Notes under the pieces: model-generated | Told to the model about the DNA's origin: nothing | The model's database searches: none | Seen by the model: only the letters and a program-made list of their open reading frames with translations | Translations under genes and position numbers: made by a program | Assembly: GCF_004803475.1 (NCBI RefSeq) | Contig: NZ_SRKY01000005.1 | Location: 62,001 to 126,000, forward strand | Length of the DNA: 64,000 nt | Direction of reading: 5' to 3' | DNA from: Aliishimia ponticola | GTDB lineage: Bacteria; Pseudomonadota; Alphaproteobacteria; Rhodobacterales; Rhodobacteraceae | Shown here: positions 9,042 to 16,766 of the stretch, in pieces | How the letters are laid out: each line of letters starts with the position of its first letter | Numbering within the stretch: position 1 is the stretch's first letter

Positions 9042-9557
9042 TCAGGTGCCCAGAACGAGGCTCCACCAGATTTTGCCGTTGCTTTCCTGATGCCAGGCGA
9101 ACCCCATGCGACGCGCGTTACGATCCAGCAGGATGCGGCGCGTGTCGGGCTGGTCCATCCAAGCGGCGAGGGTTTCAAGCTCTGTCTCGTAGGTTTCCGA
9201 GATCGCGTCGCCGATATGCTGGCCGTCAAAGCCCACGCGGGCCAGTCGATCCAGCGGCGACGACCCGTCAGAGCCAAACAGCCACGGGCGGTTTTGCACC
9301 GACATATCGCGCGCATGAGTCGCCGCAGCGGCGTTCAGCTTGGCATCCATCGTCAACGGGGTCGCCCCGGACGCGGAGCGCAGGGCATTGATCGAATCAA
9401 GCATGCGGAACTGGATCTTTGGGGCATCGCCCGCGCGGATGCGATAAAGTTTCGGCAGTGGCAGACCATCCGAACCGACTTTCTGTTCCGACGGCACCGG
9501 CGCACAAGCGGCCAGCAGGATCATTACCATGCTCAACAAGGAAATCAGACGCACCAT
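9042..9557 (-). CDS. CAP/SCP-domain lipoprotein (YkwD-like)
   Basis: A 171-residue secreted lipoprotein: hydrophobic signal peptide and lipobox LLAAC (lipidated C18), then a CAP/SCP domain recognisable from MLDSINALRSASG, LNAAAATHARDM and WMDQPDTRRILLD followed by GFAWHQESNGKIWWSLVLGT. Bacterial CAP proteins of this type are extracellular and of mostly unknown activity; some bind or cleave cell-wall or lipid ligands. I chose the ATG at 9557 because it places the signal peptide at the N-terminus. In-frame ATGs at 9575 and 9617 are possible. Its position between two cell-wall transpeptidases suggests an envelope role (inference). Confidence 0.75.
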   Translation of the reverse strand: MVRLISLLSMVMILLAACAPVPSEQKVGSDGLPLPKLYRIRAGDAPKIQFRMLDSINALRSASGATPLTMDAKLNAAAATHARDMSVQNRPWLFGSDGSSPLDRLARVGFDGQHIGDAISETYETELETLAAWMDQPDTRRILLDRNARRMGFAWHQESNGKIWWSLVLGT

Positions 9558-9731
9558 GTTCCGCGATCGCTCCATTCGATGACTACGGTGAGTCGAATAC
9601 ACATCGCCGCGTTGCATTACAAACGCACATACTTGTGAGCGATGGTGTTAACGGCGGTTTGATTTGCAACTGCGGCTTTCGCGCCATATTTGTTGGGTAA
9701 TCGTTAAACTTGCAGTATTTGGAGACGATCG

Positions 9732-10340
9732 GTGACACAATCTCCGTTCAAGAACGCATCCCGCCGCGGATTCCTTGCGGGCGCGGCGGCAACACTGGCG
9801 GCCCCTGCGATCGCTCAATCATCCAACGTCAACAGCGCCAACACCACAGAGGTCGAGCGTGACGTGACACAAAGCGTGCGGCGGAATATCGCCAGCTTCC
9901 GCTCGCTCAGCTGGGAACCTTATTTCGACAACACGCGCAATGGCGCTGTACTGGTCGATATCGACAGCCGCGTTGTGCATTACTGGAGCGAAGATCGCTC
10001 GATCTACAAGCTCTACCCGTCTTCGGTGCCGCTGACCGAAGAACTGACGCGCCGTGGCCGGACGCAGGTGACATTCAAAGACCCGGAGCCCGATTGGCGT
10101 CCGACACCGTCGATGAAACAACGCAATCCGGAATGGCCCGACTATATCGGCCCCGGCCCGGACAATCCGCTTGGCACCCGCGCCCTGCACCTGAGCTGGA
10201 CGTATTACCGAATCCACGGCACCCATGACACGCGGAAAATCGGGCGTCGTTCGTCGAACGGCTGCATCGGTCTGTATAACCAGCACATCGAAGAGCTTTA
10301 CGAGATGGCGCAGGTCGGCACACAAGTGTTGCTAATTTGA
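9732..10340 (+). CDS. L,D-transpeptidase (YkuD domain), Tat-exported
   Basis: A 202-residue periplasmic YkuD enzyme. The N-terminus has a twin-arginine signal, SRRGFLAG (10-17), then a hydrophobic stretch ending at APAIAQ. The catalytic part shows HGTH (H162) and RRSSNGCIGLYN with nucleophile C178. The start is a GTG at 9732 preceded by GGAG. The protein resembles the ErfK/YbiS-type small L,D-transpeptidases of alphaproteobacteria. Use of the Tat route, unlike the Sec-type lipoprotein YkuD at 8533, suggests it folds before export. Confidence 0.88.
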   Translation: MTQSPFKNASRRGFLAGAAATLAAPAIAQSSNVNSANTTEVERDVTQSVRRNIASFRSLSWEPYFDNTRNGAVLVDIDSRVVHYWSEDRSIYKLYPSSVPLTEELTRRGRTQVTFKDPEPDWRPTPSMKQRNPEWPDYIGPGPDNPLGTRALHLSWTYYRIHGTHDTRKIGRRSSNGCIGLYNQHIEELYEMAQVGTQVLLI

Positions 10341-10347
10341 CGATTTT

Positions 10348-10415
10348 GCCCCGACTTCTGGTGATGCGTAGTCAATCAGGTTTGCAATCGCCAAAAATTT
10401 CTGTTTAGTCGGGGC
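10348..10415 (+). other. 8-bp inverted repeat upstream of a small membrane peptide gene
   Basis: GCCCCGAC (10348-10355) and GTCGGGGC (10408-10415) are perfect inverted copies 52 bases apart, in the gap between the Tat transpeptidase and the 59-residue peptide gene. No T-run follows, so it is not a standard terminator. It may bring together the ends of an untranslated region or be chance. Confidence 0.3.
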
Positions 10416-10473
10416 TACGAGGTAAGTTTAGCGCACATAAGCGTTTTGTCTTGTGTGTTTACTGGAGGTTGAC

Positions 10474-10653
10474 ATGAAAAAACTCGTTCTCGCCGCTGCT
10501 CTGACTGCTGCTGCTTCGACCGCATTCGCCGGCGCGCCCGCCGATCCGGTTATCGAAGCTCCCGTCATCGTAGAAGAAGCAAACAGCTCGTCCGCTGGCA
10601 TCGTTGTGCCGCTGATCCTGATTGCTGTTCTGGCGGCAGCTCTGGCCGACTAA
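10474..10653 (+). CDS. Small conserved membrane peptide, 59 residues, unknown function
   Basis: A 59-residue protein with a Lys-Lys start and a clear signal peptide ending STAFA-GAP (cleavage near residue 21). A short Pro/Glu-rich linker (APADPVIEAPVIVEE) follows, then a second hydrophobic helix (AGIVVPLILIAVLAAALAD) at the C-terminus. After cleavage it would be a peptide of under 40 residues anchored by one helix. A strong GGAGGT ribosome site lies 5 bases before the ATG at 10474; an in-frame ATG 21 bases upstream lacks one. A strong terminator follows at once, so the gene is probably a monocistronic, well-expressed unit. I do not recognise a named family. Confidence 0.75.
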   Translation: MKKLVLAAALTAAASTAFAGAPADPVIEAPVIVEEANSSSAGIVVPLILIAVLAAALAD

Positions 10654-10675
10654 GGCTCGAAGCTACGTAAAATGT

Positions 10676-10705
10676 AAAAAGGCGGTGTTTCGGCACCGCC
10701 TTTTT
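10676..10705. terminator. Rho-independent terminator, bidirectional
   Basis: GGCGGTG (10681-10687), six-base loop, CACCGCC (10694-10700), flanked by AAAAA and TTTTT. It ends the small peptide gene on the plus strand, and the A-run before the stem gives a T-run for hemH arriving on the minus strand. Confidence 0.9.
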
Positions 10706-10754
10706 CGCGTTTTGGGGGCCGGAGTCTGGGGCTCCGGTTTGGCAGGGCGGACCT

Positions 10755-11816
10755 TTAGTCGATCCAGCCCTTCAGGTTCTCTTCGATCACGGCCGACAAT
10801 GCGGTGATATGAGCGTCTTCGTCGTTCAGGCAGGGAATATAGGTGAATTGCTCGCCGCCCGCCTCTTCGAAGCTTTCACGAATCTCTTCGTTGATCTCTT
10901 CCAGCGTCTCGATGCAATCGGCTGAAAACGCAGGCGCGCAGACGGCAATCTTCTTCTTGCCCGCTTCCGCCAGCCGCGCGACCTCTTCAACCGTGTAGGG
11001 CTGCAGCCATTCCTCGGGGCCAAAGCGCGATTGGAACGTGGTCGTGATCTGCGTGTCGTCCCAGCCCAGCCGTTCTTTCAGCAAGCGCGTCGTTTTCTGG
11101 CATTGGCAATGGTAGGGGTCGCCTTCCATCAGGTAGCGCTTTGGAACGCCGTGATAGGAGCACACCAGAATGTCCGGGCGATCCGCGATATCCGCATAGG
11201 CCCGTTCAATCGACTGGGCGAGCGCCTCGATATAAAGCGGGTGATCGAAATAGGGCGGAACAGTACGCGACGTAGGCTGCCATTTTTCTTCCATCAAGGC
11301 GGCGAAGAAGGCGTCATTCGCGGTTGCGGATGTGGCACCGGCATATTGCGGATAAAGCGGGAAAAACAGGATCTTGTCGCAGCCCGCCTCGACCATAGCC
11401 CGGACCTTCGATTTGGTCGACGGATTGCCATAGCGCATGCAGAAATCAACCATCACATCGTCGCCATAGCGCGCCTTCAGTGTCTCGGTGATTTTGGCAG
11501 TCTGGTCCTTCGTGATCGTCATCAAGGGGCTTTCGCCCTTGTCGTGATTCCAGATCGACTTGTAGGCCGCGCCGCTGGTGAAGGGGCGTTTCGTCAGGAT
11601 GACGAGTTGCAGCAAGGGTTGCCAAAGCCACGGCGAATAATCGATGACCCGCCGATCGGACAGAAATTCGCCCAGGTAGCGGCGCATCGACCAGTAATCG
11701 TAATGATCCGGCGTGCCCAGATTTGCGAGCAGGATACCGATCCGTGCAGGCGGCAAGGCGGGGTGATCGGACGGGGCATGCGCTGGGCACTTGGCAGAGT
11801 TAGGCTGGTGCTGCAT
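10755..11816 (-). CDS. hemH: Ferrochelatase
   Basis: A 353-residue ferrochelatase, which inserts Fe2+ into protoporphyrin IX as the last step of protoheme synthesis. Visible family features are NLGTPD near the N-terminus, MRYGNPS, FFPLYPQYAG, the catalytic histidine in SYHGVPKRY, the YHCQCQKT segment and FQSRFGPEEWLQPYT. I started it at the ATG at 11816, just upstream of the conserved core; 17 further codons upstream stay open without support. It shares the bidirectional terminator with the small peptide gene and lies 54 bases after a methyltransferase gene on the same strand. Confidence 0.94.
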   Translation of the reverse strand: MQHQPNSAKCPAHAPSDHPALPPARIGILLANLGTPDHYDYWSMRRYLGEFLSDRRVIDYSPWLWQPLLQLVILTKRPFTSGAAYKSIWNHDKGESPLMTITKDQTAKITETLKARYGDDVMVDFCMRYGNPSTKSKVRAMVEAGCDKILFFPLYPQYAGATSATANDAFFAALMEEKWQPTSRTVPPYFDHPLYIEALAQSIERAYADIADRPDILVCSYHGVPKRYLMEGDPYHCQCQKTTRLLKERLGWDDTQITTTFQSRFGPEEWLQPYTVEEVARLAEAGKKKIAVCAPAFSADCIETLEEINEEIRESFEEAGGEQFTYIPCLNDEDAHITALSAVIEENLKGWID

Positions 11817-11870
11817 CTCACATTCCAAATTGTGGAGTTCTGTCGGGAGATAACGGCATTCCGACAAAGG

Positions 11871-12689
11871 TCAATCGGGCAGCCGCGTTTCATCGGTTTT
11901 CAGCGCGTCGGCAAGCCGCGCCTGGGCAGAGCCGGGCCGGAGCGGTTGCGGCTGTGACGATGCCGGGGCCCAGCCTGTCAGGGTCACAAGTTCAAAGGTC
12001 GCACGTAGCGCCTTTTGGTCACCGGGAAAGCGCTGGGCATAAATCTGATGCGCGAGGGCGAACAGGTCGCGACGGGTCAGGCTCCGCTGGCGTCCGCCGA
12101 GGGCATTGCCTTCTCCCATCGCGCGCAGATCGCGGCCCAGGGCGAGCAGATCATCATATTCGACCGCGAGCGGGGTCAAATCCGCGACCGGCAGGGCGAA
12201 TCCGGCGCGCTGTAGCAGGCCACCCAGATCGCGGATGTCGGCCATGGGCATTACGCGGGGCGACAGACCGCCACGAATGGACACCTCTGCTTCGGTGAGG
12301 ACGCTGCGCAATTCGTTCAGGGTTTGACCGCTGGGCAAGACGGCCAGAAACAGCCCGTCCGGCTTCAATGCGCGGCGGCATTGGATCAGTTGGCCAACCG
12401 GATCGTTGGCCCAATGCAGCGCCATCGCATGAACGACAAGATCATGGGCGCCTTCTTCAAGCTGCAGGATGTCGTCATCTGCAACGATGTTGGCGTCATT
12501 GAACAGTTCGGACCAAAAATCAGGGTGACCGGTCACGATCGCCCGAGATTTAAACTCCCTCTTAACCATGGACAAACGATCCTGCACCTCGTCAGCCGCG
12601 ACTTCGTGAAGGAACAGCGCGTCCCGCCGGGTGCGTTTTCTGTGGCGCAACAACGCGCGGCGGTCGCACAGATTTGGAGAATCGTTCAT
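11871..12689 (-). CDS. SAM-dependent methyltransferase-fold protein (BioC/NDUFAF5-like)
   Basis: A 272-residue class I methyltransferase-fold protein. An N-terminal basic stretch (RRALLRHRKRTRRDALFLH) precedes a divergent SAM domain: VVHAMALHWANDPVGQLIQCRRALKPDGLFLAVLPSG split over about residues 90-135 matches the motif IV-VI region of the BioC/NDUFAF5 group. In mitochondria NDUFAF5 hydroxylates an arginine of complex I; whether that applies here is unknown. The classical glycine-rich motif I is poorly conserved, so SAM binding should not be taken for granted. The start at 12689 leaves only 15 bases to the divergent comF start. Confidence 0.7.
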   Translation of the reverse strand: MNDSPNLCDRRALLRHRKRTRRDALFLHEVAADEVQDRLSMVKREFKSRAIVTGHPDFWSELFNDANIVADDDILQLEEGAHDLVVHAMALHWANDPVGQLIQCRRALKPDGLFLAVLPSGQTLNELRSVLTEAEVSIRGGLSPRVMPMADIRDLGGLLQRAGFALPVADLTPLAVEYDDLLALGRDLRAMGEGNALGGRQRSLTRRDLFALAHQIYAQRFPGDQKALRATFELVTLTGWAPASSQPQPLRPGSAQARLADALKTDETRLPD

Positions 12690-12704
12690 GCAAGGTGATG
12701 TAGA

Positions 12705-13436
12705 GTGCTGAAAGCGCAGGTTCAAACGGCATTGCGAGTCCTCTTTCCGCCAAGCTGCGCAGGGTGCGGCGGCATGGTGGAAAGCGAATTCGCGCTTTGC
12801 GGGGCGTGCTGGGCCAAGTTGCCGCTGATTTCAGGACCGGTCTGCCAAAGCTGCGGTGTTCCAGTGCTGTCGCGCGACCCGGAGGATGACACCAAATGCG
12901 ACGATTGTCAGAAACTGGCGCGTCCCTGGTCCCAGGGCAGATCCGCGATGCTGTACCGGGATATGGGCCGAACGCTTGTGCTGCGGTTGAAACATGCGGA
13001 TCGGCATGACGTCGCGGTGACGGCGGCGACGTGGCTGGCGCAGGCCGCGCGCCCTCTGCTTCAAGAAGATACTGTCATCGTGCCGGTTCCGCTGCACTGG
13101 CAGCGACTGGTTCAACGGCGGTATAACCAGTCCGCCCTGTTGGCGCAGCATCTGGCTTTACGGGTGTCGCGGCGTGCGGTTCTGGATGGATTGGTGCGTA
13201 TGCGGCGCACCAAACCGCTGGACGGTGCCAATGTGACCGAACGGTTCGAACGGCTGAGCGGGGTCATCATCCCGAACAGCCAAAGGACGAAATACCTGAC
13301 CGGAAAGCCGGTACTTTTGGTCGATGACGTGATGACATCCGGCGCGACTTTGGCCGCCGCGACGGAAGGCTGCCTTGCAGCAGGCGCAAGGCGGGTAGAC
13401 GTGCTGACACTGGCAAGAGTGGCAAAAGACGACTAA
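12705..13436 (+). CDS. comF: ComF family phosphoribosyltransferase-like protein
   Basis: A 243-residue ComF homologue. The N-terminus has eight cysteines in pairs (C18/C21, C32/C35, C47/C50, C65/C68), a double zinc-ribbon pattern. The C-terminal half is a type I phosphoribosyltransferase domain with the PRPP loop LLVDDVMTSGAT. ComF is needed for DNA uptake in naturally transformable bacteria, but it is widespread and its reaction is not established. The start is a GTG at 12705 preceded by AGGTGAT. It faces the methyltransferase gene across 15 bases, so the two ribosome-binding regions must overlap. Confidence 0.87.
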   Translation: MLKAQVQTALRVLFPPSCAGCGGMVESEFALCGACWAKLPLISGPVCQSCGVPVLSRDPEDDTKCDDCQKLARPWSQGRSAMLYRDMGRTLVLRLKHADRHDVAVTAATWLAQAARPLLQEDTVIVPVPLHWQRLVQRRYNQSALLAQHLALRVSRRAVLDGLVRMRRTKPLDGANVTERFERLSGVIIPNSQRTKYLTGKPVLLVDDVMTSGATLAAATEGCLAAGARRVDVLTLARVAKDD

Positions 13437-13466
13437 ATAGCCTCTGAACCTGCTTTAGAGGAAAAT

Positions 13467-13724
13467 ATGAAACCGGTCGAAATTTACACCTCTCCGCTGT
13501 GCGGCTTTTGCCATGCGGCCAAGCGTCTGTTGAACCAGAAGGGCGTGGCGTTTTCGGAAGTCGACGTGCTGGCCGATCCCGACCGCAAGCCTGAAATGGT
13601 GAAGCGTGCCAATGGCGGCCGAACCGTTCCGCAGATCTTTATTGGCGATGTCCATGTCGGCGGATGCGATGATCTTTACGCATTGGAGCGCGCCGGAAAG
13701 CTCGACGCTCTGCTGGCCGCGTGA
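13467..13724 (+). CDS. grxC: Glutaredoxin 3 (GrxC type)
   Basis: An 85-residue dithiol glutaredoxin for glutathione-dependent disulfide reduction in the cytoplasm. The active site is C12-G-F-C15 rather than the common CPYC. The cis-proline motif TVPQIFIGD and the GG-CDDL glutathione-binding end are present. An AGAGG ribosome site stands before the ATG. The last codons overlap the GTG start of the next gene by four bases, so the two are probably co-translated; that neighbour belongs to a family acting on deaminated glutathione or similar amides, which fits a thiol theme. Confidence 0.92.
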   Translation: MKPVEIYTSPLCGFCHAAKRLLNQKGVAFSEVDVLADPDRKPEMVKRANGGRTVPQIFIGDVHVGGCDDLYALERAGKLDALLAA

Positions 13725-14554
13725 CCCGCGCCGCGATCCTTCAGTTAAGTTCCTCTGATCTGCCGGAGGAAAACCTTGCCACCGTTCTGGCGATGATGGC
13801 GGATGCGGTCGCCCAGGGCGCCGAATTCGTGCTGACCCCAGAGGTGACCAACTGCGTATCGACAAGCCGGACGCACCAGCAAAGCGTTCTGTCGCTGCCC
13901 GATGACGATGCCACGCTGGCCGCCCTGAAAGCGGCGGCGGCAGAGCATGGCATCTGGGTTTTGATCGGGTCGCTCGCCCTCAAGACCGGGGATGTGGACG
14001 GGCGGTTCGCGAACCGTAGCATTCTGGTGAACCCGACGGGCGAAATCGTCGCGCAGTATGACAAGATCCATATGTTCGACGTGGATATCGACGAACACGA
14101 ATCCCACCGCGAAAGCAGTGGCTATCGTCCAGGCGCGCGGGCCGTGGTTGCGGATGCCCCGTTCGGGCCGGTTGGGCTATCGGTGTGCTACGACATGCGG
14201 TTCCCGCAGCTTTATCAGGCCTTGGCCCGCGCCGGGGCCCGTGTTCTGACGGCCCCTGCGGCGTTTTCGCCTGTGACGGGCGCGGCCCATTGGCACAGCC
14301 TGCTGCGTGCGCGCGCCATCGAAACCGGGTGCTTCGTCATTGCACCGGCACAGACGGGAACGCACAGATCCACCACCGGCAAAGAGCGATCAACATACGG
14401 GCATTCGCTTGTTATTTCGCCATGGGGCGAGGTGCTGCTCGATGCGGGTACAGAAACCGGTGTATACATGTTTGATCTGGACCTTGACCGCGTCGACGAT
14501 GCGCGGCGCAGGGTGCCGTCCTTGCAGAACGCCCGTAGCTTCGAAGGACCGTAA
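13721..14554 (+). CDS. Carbon-nitrogen hydrolase, nitrilase superfamily (Nit1/Nit2-like amidase)
   Basis: A 277-residue nitrilase-superfamily hydrolase with the Glu-Lys-Cys triad in place: E41 in LTPEVTN, K115 in YDKIHMFDV and C156 in LSVCYDMRFP. The DVDI.E...ES..Y.PG segment is typical of the Nit branch, whose best-known activity is hydrolysis of deaminated glutathione (Nit1) or omega-amides (Nit2). The GTG start overlaps the grxC stop by four bases, and the stop shares a base with the marR start. The glutathione link from grxC favours a Nit1-like repair role, but this is inference. Confidence 0.86.
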   Translation: MTRAAILQLSSSDLPEENLATVLAMMADAVAQGAEFVLTPEVTNCVSTSRTHQQSVLSLPDDDATLAALKAAAAEHGIWVLIGSLALKTGDVDGRFANRSILVNPTGEIVAQYDKIHMFDVDIDEHESHRESSGYRPGARAVVADAPFGPVGLSVCYDMRFPQLYQALARAGARVLTAPAAFSPVTGAAHWHSLLRARAIETGCFVIAPAQTGTHRSTTGKERSTYGHSLVISPWGEVLLDAGTETGVYMFDLDLDRVDDARRRVPSLQNARSFEGP

Positions 14555-15006
14555 TGGGGAAAGCACCGACCAATTCCTTGGCAATTGCGCTTTTCGGTGA
14601 AGTGCTGGCAGCGGATCACATGATCCGTCAACGGCTCAGCCGCGTGTTGCCCAAGGGGATGGAGCTTTCCCATTTCTCGGTTCTGAACCACTTGGCCCGT
14701 AACGCGGCAGAACGGTCCCCTGCGCAGCTGGCGCAGACCTTTGGTGTGACGCGCGGGGCAATGACCAACACGCTCGCCAAGTTGGAATGGGCTGGATACG
14801 TGCATATCCGACCCGATTGGGATGATGCGCGTCGCAAGATGGTTGCGATCAGTCCGGCAGGCCGCGCCGCGCTGGATCAAGCGATGAGCTCGATCGCCCC
14901 GCTGATCGACACGGCGCTGTCTGATCTTGGGGAAGAGGAGGTCCGGCGCGCGATTTCCGTCATGCGCGCGCTGCGGATCAAATCCTCTGTCACCGATCCC
15001 GCTTAG
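14554..15006 (+). CDS. MarR family transcriptional regulator
   Basis: A 150-residue winged-helix regulator. The recognition-helix region is [27 protein letters not shown] (about residues 50-76, split), followed by the wing [18 protein letters not shown]. It starts at the ATG overlapping the amidase stop (TAATG), so it sits at the end of the grxC-amidase unit and may sense a small ligand related to it; the target genes are unknown. Its stop overlaps the convergent ubiG stop by four bases, with no terminator between. Confidence 0.88.
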   Translation: MGKAPTNSLAIALFGEVLAADHMIRQRLSRVLPKGMELSHFSVLNHLARNAAERSPAQLAQTFGVTRGAMTNTLAKLEWAGYVHIRPDWDDARRKMVAISPAGRAALDQAMSSIAPLIDTALSDLGEEEVRRAISVMRALRIKSSVTDPA

Positions 15007-15758
15007 GGTTTCAGTGCGGCGGTAACGTAATTCACGCTCAAATCGCGGTCAGACAAGCTCCAATCCCAGCGCACCGGATTGAACACGAAGCCTTTGCGAT
15101 CCACCGGGGTCAGCCCGGCCTTTCCCAACAGATCGAAGAGTTCATCGGGGGTGATGAACTTGTTCCATTCATGGGTGCCTTTGGGAAGCCAGCGCATCAC
15201 GTGCTCTGCGCCGATAATGGCGACCACGAAGCTTTTCGGATTCCGGTTGATCGTCGAACAGATGTGCAGCCCGCCAGGGCGCAGCAATTGCTGGCAGGCC
15301 GTCAGATAGGTCAACGGATCGGCGACATGCTCGACCACTTCCATGTTCAGCACGATATCGAATTGCTCGCCAGCGGCGGCCAGATCTTCGGCGGTGGTGT
15401 GACGATAGTCGATATTGAGCCCGGATTGCTCAGCATGAACCTGTGCAACCGGGATGTTGCGTTCGGCAGCATCGGCCCCGACCACCGTTGCGCCAAGTCG
15501 CGCCATCGGTTCACACAGCAGACCGCCACCGCACCCGATATCAAGGATTCGCAGGCCATCGAACGGGGCCGCCGCGCCAAGATCGCGATCAAACTCCGCC
15601 GCGATTTGCGTGGTGATGTAATCAAGTCGGCACGGGTTCAGCATGTGCAATGGCTTGAACTTGCCATTGGGATCCCACCATTCGGCCGCCATCGCCTCAA
15701 ATTTTGCGACTTCTCCGGCATCCACTGTGCTTTGTTGCGCTTGCATTCCGTTTCCCAT
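15003..15758 (-). CDS. ubiG: Ubiquinone biosynthesis O-methyltransferase UbiG
   Basis: A 251-residue SAM-dependent O-methyltransferase performing both O-methylations of ubiquinone synthesis. Family features are the N-terminal [23 protein letters not shown], split around residue 28; motif [11 protein letters not shown] (71-80); and the [10 protein letters not shown] and [17 protein letters not shown] segments near the C-terminus that are specific to UbiG. Two ATGs (residues 1 and 5) are possible starts; I keep the first. It is divergent from the prolyl aminopeptidase across 36 bases. Confidence 0.94.
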   Translation of the reverse strand: MGNGMQAQQSTVDAGEVAKFEAMAAEWWDPNGKFKPLHMLNPCRLDYITTQIAAEFDRDLGAAAPFDGLRILDIGCGGGLLCEPMARLGATVVGADAAERNIPVAQVHAEQSGLNIDYRHTTAEDLAAAGEQFDIVLNMEVVEHVADPLTYLTACQQLLRPGGLHICSTINRNPKSFVVAIIGAEHVMRWLPKGTHEWNKFITPDELFDLLGKAGLTPVDRKGFVFNPVRWDWSLSDRDLSVNYVTAALKP

Positions 15759-15794
15759 GTGATCTTCTGAGACTAGACCTTATATAGGCCGGTA

Positions 15795-16766
15795 ATGGAT
15801 AAATACCCGGATCAAAAGCGCGCAGTTCAGTATCTATATCCGCCGATCGACCCGTTCGATCAGCGTATGTTGGATGTGGGTGACGGACATAGCGTCTATA
15901 TGGAGCAATGCGGAAATCCGAACGGGCTTCCGGTTGTCGTGCTGCACGGTGGACCCGGCGGCGGATGCAGCCCTGCGATGCGGCGGTATTTCGATCCCGA
16001 AGTATACCGCGTCATTCTGTTCGATCAGCGTGGCTGCGGGCGGTCGCGTCCGAATGCCTCTGTCGCGAATAACGACACTTGGGCGCTGGTGCGGGACATC
16101 GAACAAATCCGCGCCACGCTGGAGATCGACGATTGGATCGTCTTTGGCGGCAGTTGGGGCGCGACCTTGTCGCTGATCTATGCACAAAGCCATCCGGACC
16201 GGGTGCTGCATCTTGTGCTGCGCGGCGTGTTCCTTGCGACTCAGTCGGAGTTGGACTGGTTCTATGGTGGCGGGGCCGGGCGGTTCTGGCCTGACATTTG
16301 GCAGAAGTTCACGGCCCAGATCCCGGAAGAGGAACATGGCGACCTGATCGCGGCCTACCATAAGCGGCTGTTTTCCGGCGACCTCATGGTGGAGACCCGC
16401 TGCGCCCGGGCATGGGCCGCGTGGGAGAACGCGCTGGCGTCGATGGATTCGGGCGGGATGACCGGCGAAAGCCCCGGTGAATACGCGCGCGCCTTTGCCC
16501 GGTTGGAGAACCACTATTTCGTCAACCGCGCCTTCCTCGACACGGACGGGCAAATTCTGAAGAACATGGATCGGATCGCGCACATTCCCGGCACGATTGT
16601 GCAGGGCCGCTATGACATGATCTGCCCACCGGATGCGGCGTGGCAACTCACGGCACGCTGGCCGGTTGCAGAGTTGAAAATGATCAACAAGGCAGGGCAT
16701 GCTTTGTCGGAACCGGGAATCAGCGCCGAATTGGTGCGTGAAATGGACAGGCTGGCCCAGCTATGA
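15795..16766 (+). CDS. pip: Prolyl aminopeptidase (proline iminopeptidase)
   Basis: A 323-residue alpha/beta-hydrolase that removes N-terminal proline from peptides. Evidence is the family N-terminus YPPIDPFDQRML, the oxyanion HGGPGGG (51-57), FDQRGCGRS, and the nucleophile elbow GGSWGAT with S120. The C-terminal GRYDMICPP and INKAGHA hold the expected Asp and His of the triad. It has no signal peptide, so it is cytoplasmic. Its stop overlaps the start of the solute-binding protein gene by four bases (ATGA), coupling an intracellular peptidase to a peptide-type binding protein. Confidence 0.93.
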   Translation: MDKYPDQKRAVQYLYPPIDPFDQRMLDVGDGHSVYMEQCGNPNGLPVVVLHGGPGGGCSPAMRRYFDPEVYRVILFDQRGCGRSRPNASVANNDTWALVRDIEQIRATLEIDDWIVFGGSWGATLSLIYAQSHPDRVLHLVLRGVFLATQSELDWFYGGGAGRFWPDIWQKFTAQIPEEEHGDLIAAYHKRLFSGDLMVETRCARAWAAWENALASMDSGGMTGESPGEYARAFARLENHYFVNRAFLDTDGQILKNMDRIAHIPGTIVQGRYDMICPPDAAWQLTARWPVAELKMINKAGHALSEPGISAELVREMDRLAQL

